From contig NZ_JAALDL010000006.1 of the NCBI RefSeq assembly GCF_011045095.1, positions 62,001-126,000 of the forward strand: a DNA stretch of 64,000 bases. Reading direction: 5' to 3'. The notes under the pieces are model-generated. The model saw only the letters and a list, made by a program, of their open reading frames with translations. It searched no databases and had not been told where the DNA came from. Shown in pieces: positions 8,548-18,032 of the stretch. Position 1 is the first letter of the stretch. Each line of letters starts with the position of its first letter. Position numbers and translations under genes: made by a program. The stretch comes from Grimontia sedimenti. GTDB lineage: Bacteria; Pseudomonadota; Gammaproteobacteria; Enterobacterales; Vibrionaceae.

Positions 8548-10044
8548 ATGACTTCGCACAAGTCTCGTCAAGACTGGGATGCACTCGCACAATCTATAAC
8601 AATCAAAGGACAAGCATTTATCAATGGAGAATACCGTGATGCGGTCTCCGGAGAGACTTTTGCCTGCATCAGTCCAGTTGATGGTCGTGTGCTGGCCGAT
8701 GTTGCCAGTTGCGATCTTGCTGACGCCAACCTCGCTGTCAGCAATGCCCGTGTAACGTTTGAGTCTGGTGTATGGGCTCACCTTCCTCCTGCCGAACGTA
8801 AGAAAATCGTGATCCGTTTTGCGGAATTAATTGAAGAAAACGGCGACGAACTGGCGCTCCTTGAAACGCTGGATATGGGCAAACCTATCCGCTATTCCAA
8901 AGCGGTTGATGTGAACGGCGCCGCCCGTGCTATTCGTTGGTCGGGTGAAGCCGTCGACAAGATTTACGACGAACTCGCCCCCACACCACACAATGAAATC
9001 GGTATGGTTACCCGCGAGCCAGTGGGCGTTGTTGCCGCTATCGTGCCTTGGAACTTCCCTATGCTGATGGCCTGTTGGAAGCTTGGCCCAGCCCTCGCCT
9101 CCGGTAACTCTGTTGTCCTCAAACCCTCAGAGAAATCTCCACTCACTGCCATCCGTCTTGGCGAACTTGCCATTGAGGCAGGTATGCCAAAAGGTGTGCT
9201 GAATGTACTCCCTGGCTTTGGGCACACAGTGGGCAAAGCGCTAGCGCTGCACATGGATGTCGATACTCTGGTGTTCACCGGCTCAACCAAAATCGCCAAA
9301 CAACTGATGATTTATGCAGGCGAATCAAACATGAAGCGTGTCTGGCTGGAGGCTGGGGGTAAGAGCCCGAATATCGTCTTTGCTGATGCGCCAGATTTAG
9401 ATGCTGCTGCCTCTGCTGCAGCCTCCGCCATTGCGTTCAACCAGGGCGAAGTCTGTACTGCAGGTTCACGCCTGTTGGTGGAAGCGTCTATCAAAGATGT
9501 CTTTATCGAGAAGGTCGTCGAAAACCTGAAAGGCTGGCAACCAGGACACCCGCTCGACCCGGACACTCAGGTCGGTGCTGTCGTTGACCAGCAGCAGTTG
9601 GATACCGTGCTTACCTATATTGATAAAGGCGCTCAAGACGGCGCCAAGATGGTATGTGGCGGCAGCCGTGTCATGGCAGAAACCGGCGGTTTATATGTCG
9701 AACCCACAGTGTTCGATAATGTGAACAATGATATGGCGATTGCCCGTGAAGAGATTTTCGGCCCTGTGCTGTCCGTGATCACCTTCGACACCCCAGAGCA
9801 GGCGATCGCGATTGCCAACGATACCGACTACGGTCTTGCCTCTGCGGTATGGACATCTGACATCGGCAAAGCACACAAAACCGCAAAAGCGTTGCGCACC
9901 GGCATGGTGTGGATTAACCATTATGATGGTGGCGACATGACAGCGCCATTTGGTGGCTACAAGCAATCAGGCAATGGACGTGATAAATCACTTCATGCGT
10001 TCGAGAAATACACAGAAGTGAAAGCCACCTGGATTGCGCTTTGA
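8548..10044 (+). CDS. puuC: Gamma-glutamyl-gamma-aminobutyraldehyde dehydrogenase type aldehyde dehydrogenase
   Basis: A 498-residue NAD(P)-dependent aldehyde dehydrogenase. The catalytic Cys is C303 (NQGEVCTAGSR), the general base Glu is E268 (LEAGGKSP), and the Rossmann contact FTGSTKIAK is present. Length and N terminus (SRQDWDALAQSITI) resemble E. coli PuuC, which oxidises gamma-glutamyl-gamma-aminobutyraldehyde in putrescine degradation. It follows a control region with two PuuR-like sites and belongs to the polyamine island, which supports the role. Such enzymes are often broad, so 3-aminopropanal or gamma-aminobutyraldehyde are also possible substrates. It is monocistronic, ending at a strong bidirectional terminator. 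Confidence 0.88.
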   Translation: MTSHKSRQDWDALAQSITIKGQAFINGEYRDAVSGETFACISPVDGRVLADVASCDLADANLAVSNARVTFESGVWAHLPPAERKKIVIRFAELIEENGDELALLETLDMGKPIRYSKAVDVNGAARAIRWSGEAVDKIYDELAPTPHNEIGMVTREPVGVVAAIVPWNFPMLMACWKLGPALASGNSVVLKPSEKSPLTAIRLGELAIEAGMPKGVLNVLPGFGHTVGKALALHMDVDTLVFTGSTKIAKQLMIYAGESNMKRVWLEAGGKSPNIVFADAPDLDAAASAAASAIAFNQGEVCTAGSRLLVEASIKDVFIEKVVENLKGWQPGHPLDPDTQVGAVVDQQQLDTVLTYIDKGAQDGAKMVCGGSRVMAETGGLYVEPTVFDNVNNDMAIAREEIFGPVLSVITFDTPEQAIAIANDTDYGLASAVWTSDIGKAHKTAKALRTGMVWINHYDGGDMTAPFGGYKQSGNGRDKSLHAFEKYTEVKATWIAL

Positions 10045-10068
10045 TCTGACTAACACCTTTACTCGCAC

Positions 10069-10099
10069 AAAAAAGACCGGCTCGATGAGCCGGTCTTTT
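10069..10099. terminator. Bidirectional terminator between puuC and the hydrolase gene
   Basis: A 13-bp perfect stem AAAAGACCGGCTC/GAGCCGGTCTTTT with a 3-base loop between two convergent genes. Confidence 0.88.
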
Positions 10100-10117
10100 G
10101 CATTCACTGAAGCAGTC

Positions 10118-11338
10118 TTATTTATCTTTCAGTTCGGTAGTGATAACGATTTTGCCTTCCAGCGTTTTGTGTACCGGACACTTATCGGCAATTTCCAATA
10201 AGCGCTGACGCTCGTCATCAGTTAAGTCACCAAACAGTTCGATTTCACGGGACATGACCTCAACCTTCGCGTTGTTTTCATCACAGTGCTCGCAATCCTC
10301 ACCGTGCTGACGACTGTGCGACAGGGTCACTTTTACATCATCCAACGGCAGCTTTTTACGATTCGCATACATACGCAGCGTCATGGAAGTACACGCACCC
10401 AATCCAGCCAGCACATGTTCGTAAGGATCTGGTCCTAGATTATCGCCGCTGTAATCGACAGGTTCATCGGCAAACCACTGGTGATGGTCTGTTTGGATGG
10501 TACGGGTAAACTGTTTGTTATGCTCATGCACCAGCACCTCACCACGTTTCACGCCTTCTTCTGCCTCTTTGATCGGTGCTGCCCTGTCGATGTAGCGGTG
10601 TGACCAAGCCGCGATAAGCTCGGCCACATATTGCGCATCGTCTTTATTGGTAAGCAGGTGATCGGCAGAATCCAGCGTCACAAAGCTCTTAGGGTGCTTG
10701 GCGCGGGTGTAGATTTTCTCGGCTTCTTTAATAAGCACGATGTTATCAATTGGGGAATGCATCACCAGCAGCGGTACACGCAGGTTTTCGATATCGTCAT
10801 TATCGGCGCGGATATCATCGAGGAACTGTTTCTTAATAGTGAAAGGACGACCTGCCAAAGAAAGTTCTGCTTCACCTTCGGCCTCAATTTGTTCCACATG
10901 CGCAGCAAACTGTTTTGACACATGTTCAGCATCTGCTGGCGCGCCAATGGTCGCCACCGCTGACACTTCTGGAATGCGATGTGCTGCTGACAACACTGCA
11001 CGACCACCCAGACTATGACCAATCAGCAGCAGTGGCGCTTCATAGTTATCTCGCAGGAAATCTGCCGCTGCGACCAAATCATCAACGTTGGAAGAAAAGT
11101 TGGTATTGGCAAAATCACCGTCACTGCCGCCCAGCCCCGTGAAGTCAAAACGAAAGACCGCAAAGCCGATGTTCACTAAAGCACGTGAAATACGGGAAGC
11201 CGCCGCCACATCTTTTCCGCAGGTAAAGCAATGTGCAAACAAGGCATAGCCTCTCGCGTTTTGCTCTGGCGTCTCTAACATTCCGGCAAGTTCAAGCCCG
11301 TTGCTTTGAAAAGTTACCTTGCTTCTTTTTGCTGCCAT
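10118..11338 (-). CDS. Alpha/beta hydrolase-OsmC fusion protein
   Basis: A 406-residue two-domain protein. Residues about 1-255 form an alpha/beta hydrolase with nucleophile elbow GHSLGG (S109) and a late HLL segment around the catalytic His. Residues about 265-406 form an OsmC/Ohr-type domain with its two characteristic Cys motifs, [13 protein letters not shown] and [10 protein letters not shown], typical of thiol-dependent peroxide reduction. This bifunctional architecture is known and widespread but its substrate is not established. GGAGG lies five bases before the ATG. It has no obvious tie to the surrounding polyamine genes other than position, and it is convergent with puuC across a terminator. 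Confidence 0.88.
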   Translation of the reverse strand: MAAKRSKVTFQSNGLELAGMLETPEQNARGYALFAHCFTCGKDVAAASRISRALVNIGFAVFRFDFTGLGGSDGDFANTNFSSNVDDLVAAADFLRDNYEAPLLLIGHSLGGRAVLSAAHRIPEVSAVATIGAPADAEHVSKQFAAHVEQIEAEGEAELSLAGRPFTIKKQFLDDIRADNDDIENLRVPLLVMHSPIDNIVLIKEAEKIYTRAKHPKSFVTLDSADHLLTNKDDAQYVAELIAAWSHRYIDRAAPIKEAEEGVKRGEVLVHEHNKQFTRTIQTDHHQWFADEPVDYSGDNLGPDPYEHVLAGLGACTSMTLRMYANRKKLPLDDVKVTLSHSRQHGEDCEHCDENNAKVEVMSREIELFGDLTDDERQRLLEIADKCPVHKTLEGKIVITTELKDK

Positions 11339-11421
11339 TTCCGCCTCCCGGTTGTTTAATTCGCGTCATTTAGCTCACGCTAACACTCATAGACATGACC
11401 GGAACAGATCGCAAAAGATAA

Positions 11422-11455
11422 CAAAGCGCCTCAGCCTTAAGCTTGAGACGCTTTG
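11422..11455. terminator. Hairpin downstream of the first puuB-type gene
   Basis: Arms CAAAGCG and CGCTTTG with a second inner pair CTCA/TGAG around CTTAAG. No long T run follows on the minus strand, so it is a weak terminator call. Confidence 0.45.
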
Positions 11456-11481
11456 ATGGGGTTTCGTATGAAATGAAAGGC

Positions 11482-12786
11482 TTAAGATAAAGCTTCTTTC
11501 AATCGATGATAAGTCATCCCGATAGCTAACAAAGGCGAACGCAGCAGAGGTCCACCAGGGAATGTCATATGTTTGACCTTGGCGAACACATCGAAACGCT
11601 CTGCGGTGCCTGAGATCGCTTCTGCGATGACTTTGCCTGCCATGTGCGTGGCATTCACACCATGACCGGAATACGCCTGTGCATAGAAGATATTCGGGGC
11701 ATCCGGCAACCGGCCAATTTGTGGGAGACGATTAGCACCAATGCCAATCATGCCCCCCCATTCGAAATCGATACCCACGCCTTTCAGCTGCGGGAAAACC
11801 CGCTCAAGATTTGGCAACAGGGCTGCGGTGATGTCTTTGGGATCTTTTCCGGAATAGGTACATAGCCCACCAAACAGTAAGCGGTTGTCACCGGAGAGAT
11901 GATAGTAATCAAGGGCGATGCTGAGATCGGCAAACGCCATGTTCTTCGGAATGGTGCTGGCGACCTGTTCGTCAGTGAGCGGTTCAGTGGCGATGATGTA
12001 ACTGCCTGCTGGAAGCACCTTCCCACCTATATAAGGCTCCAGTTTGTGGCCGATATACGCGTTACCTGCCAGCAGCAGGTAATTGCAAGTTACTTGCCCT
12101 TGTGCCGTTTTCACGATGGGCTTTTGGCCCTTGATGATTTCCATGGCGGCACTGTCTTCGAAAAGCTGGACGCCAAGACCCACAGCGGCAGCCGCTTCAC
12201 CTGTCACCAAGTTCAGAGGATGTAAATGACCACTGCCCATATCCAGCATGCCGCCAATGTAACGGTCAGACCCAATCACTTCTTCAAGATCTGCTTTTTC
12301 GAGCATGCGGATTTCATGAGGATATTGATTCGCGCTCAGATCATCAAAATCTTCCTGAAGCTCTTTCATGTGAGAGGGTTTCATTGCCAGATCGCAATAT
12401 CCCATCGCGAGATCACAATCGATGCTGAACTCATCTACACGATCTTTGACGATCTGCACTGCTTCCAAACCCATCTGACTGATGGCGGCGACACCGTCTT
12501 TACCTATTTGATTAGTGAACTGCTCGATGCCATGGCCAATACCACGGATCAATTCGCCACCATTGCGGCCTGACGCCCCCCATCCAATCTTGTTCGCTTC
12601 CAGCACAGCCACGGAATAACCACGTTGAGCCAGCTCAATCGCACTATTTATGCCGCTGAATCCACCACCGACAATACACACATCCACACTGATTGATTCC
12701 GTCAAAGCAGGATAACGCTCGGGATATTTCGCAGTAGCTGCGTAATAAGAAGAAGTATGGGGAAGATTCGATGGTGTATGCGCCAT
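11482..12786 (-). CDS. FAD-dependent amine oxidase, PuuB-like (copy 1)
   Basis: A 434-residue DAO-family flavoprotein related to gamma-glutamylputrescine oxidase. The N-terminal SSYYAA motif is followed by an FAD-binding Rossmann segment VDVCIVGGGFSGINSA, then IGWGASGRNGGE, both typical of PuuB-type enzymes. The second paralogue, at 13673-15067, is closer to E. coli PuuB (it has GRNGGQIVNSYSRDIDVI-like sequence), so this copy may act on another gamma-glutamylated or free amine. It is alone on its strand, facing away from puuR, with an excellent PuuR-like site 17 bases upstream of its start. Specific substrate not determined. Confidence 0.82.
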   Translation of the reverse strand: MAHTPSNLPHTSSYYAATAKYPERYPALTESISVDVCIVGGGFSGINSAIELAQRGYSVAVLEANKIGWGASGRNGGELIRGIGHGIEQFTNQIGKDGVAAISQMGLEAVQIVKDRVDEFSIDCDLAMGYCDLAMKPSHMKELQEDFDDLSANQYPHEIRMLEKADLEEVIGSDRYIGGMLDMGSGHLHPLNLVTGEAAAAVGLGVQLFEDSAAMEIIKGQKPIVKTAQGQVTCNYLLLAGNAYIGHKLEPYIGGKVLPAGSYIIATEPLTDEQVASTIPKNMAFADLSIALDYYHLSGDNRLLFGGLCTYSGKDPKDITAALLPNLERVFPQLKGVGIDFEWGGMIGIGANRLPQIGRLPDAPNIFYAQAYSGHGVNATHMAGKVIAEAISGTAERFDVFAKVKHMTFPGGPLLRSPLLAIGMTYHRLKEALS

Positions 12787-13134
12787 GCCTTACATCCTTT
12801 GTAAAATATAATTAACAAAGACTATCGTATTTACATCGTTGTAGTGAAGCAAAAAATATACGCTTTACTTGCTATTCAATATCGGTTCATCACTGCTCTC
12901 CAAGAATAAGACAAGCTTTATTTGAGCTGACTCATCTGCTTTCATCAAAGAAAGACAATGATCAACAAGACGCATTGTTCGCCATGTATTGTTGATTAAT
13001 ATTTTTTACATAATGACGATAACATCACAAAACGCTTGATTACTGTCCCAGTGAAAGTAGGATTGCTCGTTCAAAATCTATTACAGTGATTGGGCACGCT
13101 TAAAAAACCCAATTAAAGCAGGGAGAGTCGAACA
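12787..13134. other. Divergent control region puuB-like / puuR
   Basis: A/T-rich non-coding DNA between two divergent genes. It contains the strong PuuR-like site at 12803-12817 and a poorer resemblance near 12990-13005 (TGTTGATTAATATTTT). The puuR ribosome site GGGAGAG is at its right end. No small gene is evident. Confidence 0.5.
12803..12817 (+). promoter_or_regulatory. Candidate PuuR operator
   Basis: AAAATATAATTAACA differs at one base from the E. coli PuuR recognition sequence (AAAATATAATGAACA, recollected). It lies 17 bases upstream of the puuB-type gene on the minus strand and in the same intergenic region as puuR itself. Confidence 0.55.
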
Positions 13135-13683
13135 TTGGACATTGGTGCAAACCTTAAAGCCGTTAGAAAAAGTCGCGGACTATCGCAACGCGAACTCGCT
13201 AAACGCGCAGGCGTAACCAACAGTACCATCTCGATGATTGAGAAAAACAGTGTCAGCCCATCGGTCAGCTCACTGAAAAAAGTCTTGTCCGGCATCCCTA
13301 TGTCATTGGTCGAGTTCTTTTCAGCTGACATCGGTCAAACGGAATCTGCACCTGTCGTCTATCGTCAGCAAGATCTGCTCGAAATTGGCGACGAGTCTGT
13401 TTCTATGAAGCTCATTGGTAAAGAGTTCCCGAATCGCGCCATCTCGGTGCTTTCTGAAACCTATCCGCCAGGCGGGCATTCCGGTGAAGAAATGCTTCAG
13501 CATGAAGGTGAAGAAGCCGGCCTGGTGGTTGAAGGTAAACTCGAACTCACCGTCGGAGACGATATTTTCGTTCTGGAAGTGGGCGACAGCTATTACTTTG
13601 ACAGTAATCGTCCACACCGTTTTGCCAACCCTTTCGATGCGACTTGCCGTCTGTTCAGCGCAACTACGCCCGCTAACTTCTAA
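13135..13683 (+). CDS. puuR: PuuR-type HTH/cupin transcriptional regulator
   Basis: A 182-residue regulator with an N-terminal Cro/C1-type helix-turn-helix (residues about 5-60, SQRELAKRAGVTNSTISMIEK) and a C-terminal cupin (about 100-180, containing HEGEEAGLVVEGKLELTVG and DSNRPHRFANP). Domain order and length match E. coli PuuR, the putrescine-responsive repressor of puu genes. The start codon is TTG, preceded by GGGAGAG. PuuR-like sites upstream of its divergent neighbour and of the puuC/aminotransferase pair suggest local control of the island. It is convergent with the second puuB gene. Confidence 0.9.
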   Translation: MDIGANLKAVRKSRGLSQRELAKRAGVTNSTISMIEKNSVSPSVSSLKKVLSGIPMSLVEFFSADIGQTESAPVVYRQQDLLEIGDESVSMKLIGKEFPNRAISVLSETYPPGGHSGEEMLQHEGEEAGLVVEGKLELTVGDDIFVLEVGDSYYFDSNRPHRFANPFDATCRLFSATTPANF

Positions 13684-15067
13684 GCAAGTCTAATTCCAGA
13701 AAACGCCCGACGACGGGCGTTTTCTTTCTAGATGCCAAATTTGTCCCGAACTGTGTAATACCAGGCTCCCAGTGCCGAAATGGTACGCTGAGAAGATGTC
13801 CACCGGGGAAAGGCAAGTGCGGCAAATCAGCAAACGCATCAAATCGCTCTGCCTGCCCCTTCAGCACTTCTGACATCAACCTTCCCGCTAAGTGGGTGTA
13901 AGTGACACCATGACCACTGCAGCCCTGTGAGTAATAAATATTGCTGCCAATACGCCCTACTTGCGGCAAACGGGACAAAGTCATTAGGAAATTACCCGTC
14001 CAACGGTAATCAATGTTCACACCGCTAAGCTGCGGAAAAGTCTTTAGCATTTTGGGTCGGATAATCGCATCTATGTCTGCTGGGTCACGCGCACCATAAA
14101 CCACACCACCTCCATATATCAGCCGTTTGTCACCAGACAGCCGGAAGTAATCAAGAAGATAGTTACAGTCCTCCACGCAGTAATCCTGCGGCAGTAAACT
14201 TTGCGCCTGCTGATCGGTCAATGGTTCAGTGGCAATCACCTGTGTTCCACAGGGCATTGATTTCGCGCGAAGCTCTGGCATCAGGTTACCGAGGTAAGCA
14301 TTGCCTGCTACGATGACGAAAGAAGCGGTAACAGAGCCTTGCTCCGTCACCACCTTCGCCGGCTCACCACGGTCAATGTTCACAACTGGCGAGTGCTCGT
14401 AGATTTTTCCACCCAAGCTTTCCACCGCGGCTGCTTCACCCAAGGCAAGGTTCAAGGGGTGAATGTGACCGCCTGATTTATCCAGCAGGCCACCAACATA
14501 TCGCTCCGTATCGACAACCGAACGGATATCGCTTTCGCTGAGCATTTCCAGTTGGGTGTTGCCGTACTTTTCCCACAGCGCTTTTTGGCTTTCCAGTTCA
14601 TGCATCTGCTTGGCATTGAGTGCGGCAAACACGCCGCCGTCCTTTAGATCGCACTGGATGTTATATTTCTCTACGCGCTCACGAATGATTTTCCCGCCTT
14701 CAAAGGCCATCTCGCCAAACAGACCAATCTTTTCTTTACCGACGGTTTTCTCAATCACATCAATATCGCGACTGAAGCTATTAACTATCTGGCCACCGTT
14801 GCGGCCTGATGCCCCCCAGCCAACTTTGGCGGCTTCCAGCACCACAACCTTGAAACCGGCTTCAAGTAAATGCAGTGCGGATGAAAGCCCCGTATAACCG
14901 GCACCAACAATGCAGATATCTGTAGTGATATCTTCATTCAGCACTTCGCGCAGCGCTGAAGTGTTGGCAGAAGCGGCGTAATACGAAGGCGCATGTGCCT
15001 GACTGGCTTCCTGTCTGGTGTGTTGAGACTGATTTTGTTGGTTCTGAATCGAACTGACTTGTTCCAT
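13673..15067 (-). CDS. puuB: Gamma-glutamylputrescine oxidase PuuB (copy 2, frameshifted C terminus)
   Basis: FAD-dependent oxidase (DAO family) converting gamma-glutamylputrescine to gamma-glutamyl-gamma-aminobutyraldehyde, ammonia and H2O2. It has SYYAAS, the FAD motif DICIVGAGYTGLSSA and GRNGGQIVNSFSRDIDVI, very like E. coli PuuB. As read, the frame gives 464 residues ending in LELDLLRS and passes through a terminator. Skipping back one base at the AAA of 13778-13780 instead gives SALGAWYYTVRDKFGI and a stop at 13728-13730, exactly the expected PuuB ending. A single T of the coding strand (TTTT to TTT) thus seems lost after residue 427 or so. The gene is last in the potFGHI-puuB run, 10 bases after potI. 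The shift replaces only the last residues, so function may survive if real. Confidence 0.85.
   Translation of the reverse strand: MEQVSSIQNQQNQSQHTRQEASQAHAPSYYAASANTSALREVLNEDITTDICIVGAGYTGLSSALHLLEAGFKVVVLEAAKVGWGASGRNGGQIVNSFSRDIDVIEKTVGKEKIGLFGEMAFEGGKIIRERVEKYNIQCDLKDGGVFAALNAKQMHELESQKALWEKYGNTQLEMLSESDIRSVVDTERYVGGLLDKSGGHIHPLNLALGEAAAVESLGGKIYEHSPVVNIDRGEPAKVVTEQGSVTASFVIVAGNAYLGNLMPELRAKSMPCGTQVIATEPLTDQQAQSLLPQDYCVEDCNYLLDYFRLSGDKRLIYGGGVVYGARDPADIDAIIRPKMLKTFPQLSGVNIDYRWTGNFLMTLSRLPQVGRIGSNIYYSQGCSGHGVTYTHLAGRLMSEVLKGQAERFDAFADLPHLPFPGGHLLSVPFRHWEPGITQFGTNLASRKKTPVVGRFLELDLLRS
13700..13723. terminator. Bidirectional terminator between puuR and the second puuB
   Basis: A perfect 10-bp stem AAAACGCCCG/CGGGCGTTTT with loop ACGA and T-rich flank. 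The currently readable puuB frame runs through this hairpin, a sign that the frame is shifted near the gene's end. Confidence 0.88.
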
Positions 15068-15077
15068 GATGACAATC

Positions 15078-15917
15078 CTATTCCTGAAGCTCTTGGTTAA
15101 GGCGCTTCATGTCTTCAAGCGATTTTTGCTCTGCGCGACGTGCCACGTACCAGGACAAAAACGCAAACAACGACACAACCAAAATGATGATGGTGGCAAG
15201 TGCATTGATTTTCGGTGAAACCCCAAGCCTGACAGAAGAAAAGACCACCATAGGCAACGTGGTAGAGCCTGGCCCAGAGACGAAGCTCGCGATAACCAGA
15301 TCATCAAGGGAAAGACTGAAGCTCAGAAGCCATCCCGCCACCAGCGCAGGGGCAATCATGGGTACCGTGATAACGAAGAAGACTTTAAACGGTGTCGCAC
15401 CTAAATCCATACCTGCCTCTTCAATCGAGAAATCCAGTTCCCTGAGTCTTGAAGAGACCACCACTGCGACATATGCAGCACAGAAAGTAGAGTGCGCAAT
15501 CCACACCGTGGTCATACCGCGCTCTGCTGGCCAGCCAAACAGCTCACCCATCTGCACAAACAGAAGCAGCAAGGACAAACCGATAATGACATCTGGCATA
15601 ACAAGCGGTGCGGTGATCATATTGGAGAGTGTTAACCGTCCCCATGAACGTCGAAACCGCGTCATCACAAAGGCTGCCAGCGTACCGATAATCACCGCCA
15701 TGGTAGAGCTATAGAACGCAATCCGGAGGCTGGTCCAAACCGCCTGCAGGATTTGCTCGTCTTTGAAAAGCTCGGCATACCATTTGGGTGAGAACCCACC
15801 CCAGACGGTGACCAGCTTAGAAGCATTAAAAGAGTAAATCACCAGGATCAGCATGGGCAGGTAAAGGAAAACCAAACCTACCCAAAGCATGACCGTCGAA
15901 AATTGCCAGCGTTTCAT
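15078..15917 (-). CDS. potI: Polyamine ABC transporter permease, PotI/PotC type
   Basis: A 279-residue inner-membrane permease with about six hydrophobic helices. The cytoplasmic loop EEAGMDLGATPFKVFFVITVP is the EAA motif that docks to the ATPase. It has the compact form of PotC/PotI proteins. It overlaps potH by the ATGA junction (15914-15917) and is followed at 10 bases by puuB, so the importer and the oxidase are co-transcribed. With PotF, PotG and PotH it should form a putrescine or related polyamine importer. Confidence 0.92.
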   Translation of the reverse strand: MKRWQFSTVMLWVGLVFLYLPMLILVIYSFNASKLVTVWGGFSPKWYAELFKDEQILQAVWTSLRIAFYSSTMAVIIGTLAAFVMTRFRRSWGRLTLSNMITAPLVMPDVIIGLSLLLLFVQMGELFGWPAERGMTTVWIAHSTFCAAYVAVVVSSRLRELDFSIEEAGMDLGATPFKVFFVITVPMIAPALVAGWLLSFSLSLDDLVIASFVSGPGSTTLPMVVFSSVRLGVSPKINALATIIILVVSLFAFLSWYVARRAEQKSLEDMKRLNQELQE

Positions 15918-16867
15918 CGGTCAGCCTCCATGTCCTTGGACTGATAATGGTGGAATAGCGTGATTGGGATGATAAGCAAAAGCAGCATCACAATCGCCAA
16001 TGCTGAGGCAACGGGCCAGTCACGGTTATTGAAGAACTCTTGCCACAACACTTTACCTATCATCAGGGTTTCAGGGCCGCCCAGAAGTTCAGGGATCACT
16101 ACTTCACCCACCACGGGAATGAACACCAGCATAGAGCCTGCGATAATGCCGCCTTTCGACAGCGGTAAGGTCACTTTCCAGAAGGTGTTGAAGTTGCGTG
16201 AACCCAGGTCTGCCGCGGCTTCCAACAAGCTGCCATCCAGCTTCACCAGATTGGCGTATAGCGGAAGCACCATAAATGGCAGGTAGGTATACACAATGCC
16301 GATATACACTGCGGTGTTGGTGTTCAAGATCTGAATCGGATCGGATATCACGCCCAGCCACATCAGGGTATTGTTGATGATCCCTGTGTTACTGAGTAGA
16401 CCCATCCAGGCATACACACGGATCAAAAATGAGGTCCATGATGGCAACATGATCAGCAGCAAAAGCACCGTTTGCATTCTCGCTGGCGCGCGGGCAATCG
16501 CATACGCCATGGGGTAACCCAAAAGCAAACAGCCTAGCGTTGATACAAAGGCGATTTTTACCGAGCTCAGATAGGCAAGGTAATAGAGATCGTCATCCAG
16601 AATCCGCAAATAGTTCTCGAGATTCAGGGTGATTTCGATGACTTCATCAACATAAGCAACGATGGCTTCATAGGGAGGAATGGCCAACGCAGCCATCGAA
16701 AAACTGATTTTAAATACGATAAGAAATGGCACAGCAAAAAAGAGCAGCAGCCAAAGGTATGGAATACCCATGGTGATGTGCCGTCCCTTGGGAAACAGCA
16801 TCTTATTTTTGTGCGGCGCTTTGCTTGGTGCTGGCGATTTGGTCTGGGAATTCGTCAAGGTCGTCAT
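15914..16867 (-). CDS. potH: Polyamine ABC transporter permease, PotH/PotB type
   Basis: A 317-residue permease of the PotB/PotH class, with an N-terminal cytoplasmic stretch, about six membrane helices and the EAA loop LEAAADLGSRNFNTFWKVTLP. The frame is open 11 codons further, but the ATG at 16867 forms the ATGA overlap with the potG stop, matching the potH/potI junction downstream, so I use it. Length is like E. coli PotH. It pairs with PotI to form the transmembrane channel of the importer. Confidence 0.92.
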   Translation of the reverse strand: MTTLTNSQTKSPAPSKAPHKNKMLFPKGRHITMGIPYLWLLLFFAVPFLIVFKISFSMAALAIPPYEAIVAYVDEVIEITLNLENYLRILDDDLYYLAYLSSVKIAFVSTLGCLLLGYPMAYAIARAPARMQTVLLLLIMLPSWTSFLIRVYAWMGLLSNTGIINNTLMWLGVISDPIQILNTNTAVYIGIVYTYLPFMVLPLYANLVKLDGSLLEAAADLGSRNFNTFWKVTLPLSKGGIIAGSMLVFIPVVGEVVIPELLGGPETLMIGKVLWQEFFNNRDWPVASALAIVMLLLLIIPITLFHHYQSKDMEADR

Positions 16868-17991
16868 ACGCGCAATACCACACCACCGGTGGCCTCCCAA
16901 CTGATGAAGACTTCGTCGTCCCAGGTTGGACGGTCTTGATGGCGTGAAACATTAGCCATGCTGCACATCACCACTTTGTTGCTTGGTAACTTCACGTAGT
17001 ACATGGATGTGCCGCCAAGATAAGCAATGTCATGAACGGTGCCTTTAGACCAGTTGTATTCACCGTCCGGTTGCTCTCGGCTAATAAAAGCTTTTTCAGG
17101 GCGAACTGCCAGCCAGACTTTTCTGTCTTCCACATTGGTTGCCACACCGTGACCCACGTAGATTTGTTGCGCTGTGTCGCTGGACGAAATGACACAGTGA
17201 TCGGTTTCATCCACCACGATCTCGCCTTCAAACAGGTTCACCGAACCAATGAATTCGGCAATCATGCAGCTGTTTGGTGACTCGTAAATATCTGTAGGTG
17301 TGCCAGTTTGGGCAATCCAGCCTTCATGCATGATGGCAATGCGCCCTGCCATGGTCATGGCTTCTTCCTGATCGTGTGTCACCATCACACAGGTCACGCC
17401 AACACGCTCAAGTATATCTACCACTTCCAGCTGCATCTGGTTACGGAGCTTCTTATCCAATGCGCCCATTGGCTCATCAAGCAGTAAGAGTTTCGGGCGT
17501 TTCGCCAAAGATCGAGCCAGCGCTACACGCTGACGCTGACCACCTGACAATTGGTGCGGCTTACGCTTGGCGTATTGCTCCATGTGCACCAGTTTCAGCA
17601 TCTCTTTAACCCGATCCTGAATTTCGGCTTTCTTGAGCTTGTCCTGCTTGAGGCCAAACGCAATATTCTGTTCAACCGTCATATGCGGAAACAAAGCGTA
17701 GGACTGGAACATCATGTTGATGGGCCTGTCATAGGGTGCCATATCGGTGATGTCTTCCCCATCGAGATAGATGCGTCCGCTCGATGGGGTTTCAAAACCT
17801 GCCAACATGCGAAGTAAGGTCGATTTCCCAGAGCCAGAGCCTCCAAGCAAGGAGAAAATCTCGCCTTTCTCGATCGTCAAGGAAACATCATCCACCGCAC
17901 GGACATCCCCGAACAGCTTGCTGACACGATCAATTTTCAACAACTCCGGCTTAATCGCGCCGTTGCCATTTCCATTTGGGTTACTGGTCAC
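16864..17991 (-). CDS. potG: Polyamine ABC transporter ATPase, PotG type
   Basis: ATP-binding subunit driving polyamine import. Walker A GGSGSGKST, signature LSGGQRQRVALARSLA and Walker B LLLLDEPMGALD are present, followed by a C-terminal TOBE-like region (VWLAVRPEKAF). Long stretches match E. coli PotG (PINMMFQSYALFPHMTVEQN). A TTG at 18027 is in frame but lies beside the upstream hairpin with no ribosome site. The GTG at 17991 has AGGGAGG eight bases before it, so I choose it, giving 375 residues. The hairpin between potF and potG should lower ATPase and permease expression relative to the binding protein. Confidence 0.93.
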   Translation of the reverse strand: MTSNPNGNGNGAIKPELLKIDRVSKLFGDVRAVDDVSLTIEKGEIFSLLGGSGSGKSTLLRMLAGFETPSSGRIYLDGEDITDMAPYDRPINMMFQSYALFPHMTVEQNIAFGLKQDKLKKAEIQDRVKEMLKLVHMEQYAKRKPHQLSGGQRQRVALARSLAKRPKLLLLDEPMGALDKKLRNQMQLEVVDILERVGVTCVMVTHDQEEAMTMAGRIAIMHEGWIAQTGTPTDIYESPNSCMIAEFIGSVNLFEGEIVVDETDHCVISSSDTAQQIYVGHGVATNVEDRKVWLAVRPEKAFISREQPDGEYNWSKGTVHDIAYLGGTSMYYVKLPSNKVVMCSMANVSRHQDRPTWDDEVFISWEATGGVVLRV

Positions 17992-18032
17992 TGTTTCATC
18001 CTCCCTGCGACTACCCGAAACACACAAAAACA

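Noticed and set aside
17992..18027. Upstream TTG start for potG
   Set aside because: It has no ribosome site and abuts the potF/potG hairpin; the GTG at 17991 has AGGAGG-like sequence at ideal spacing.
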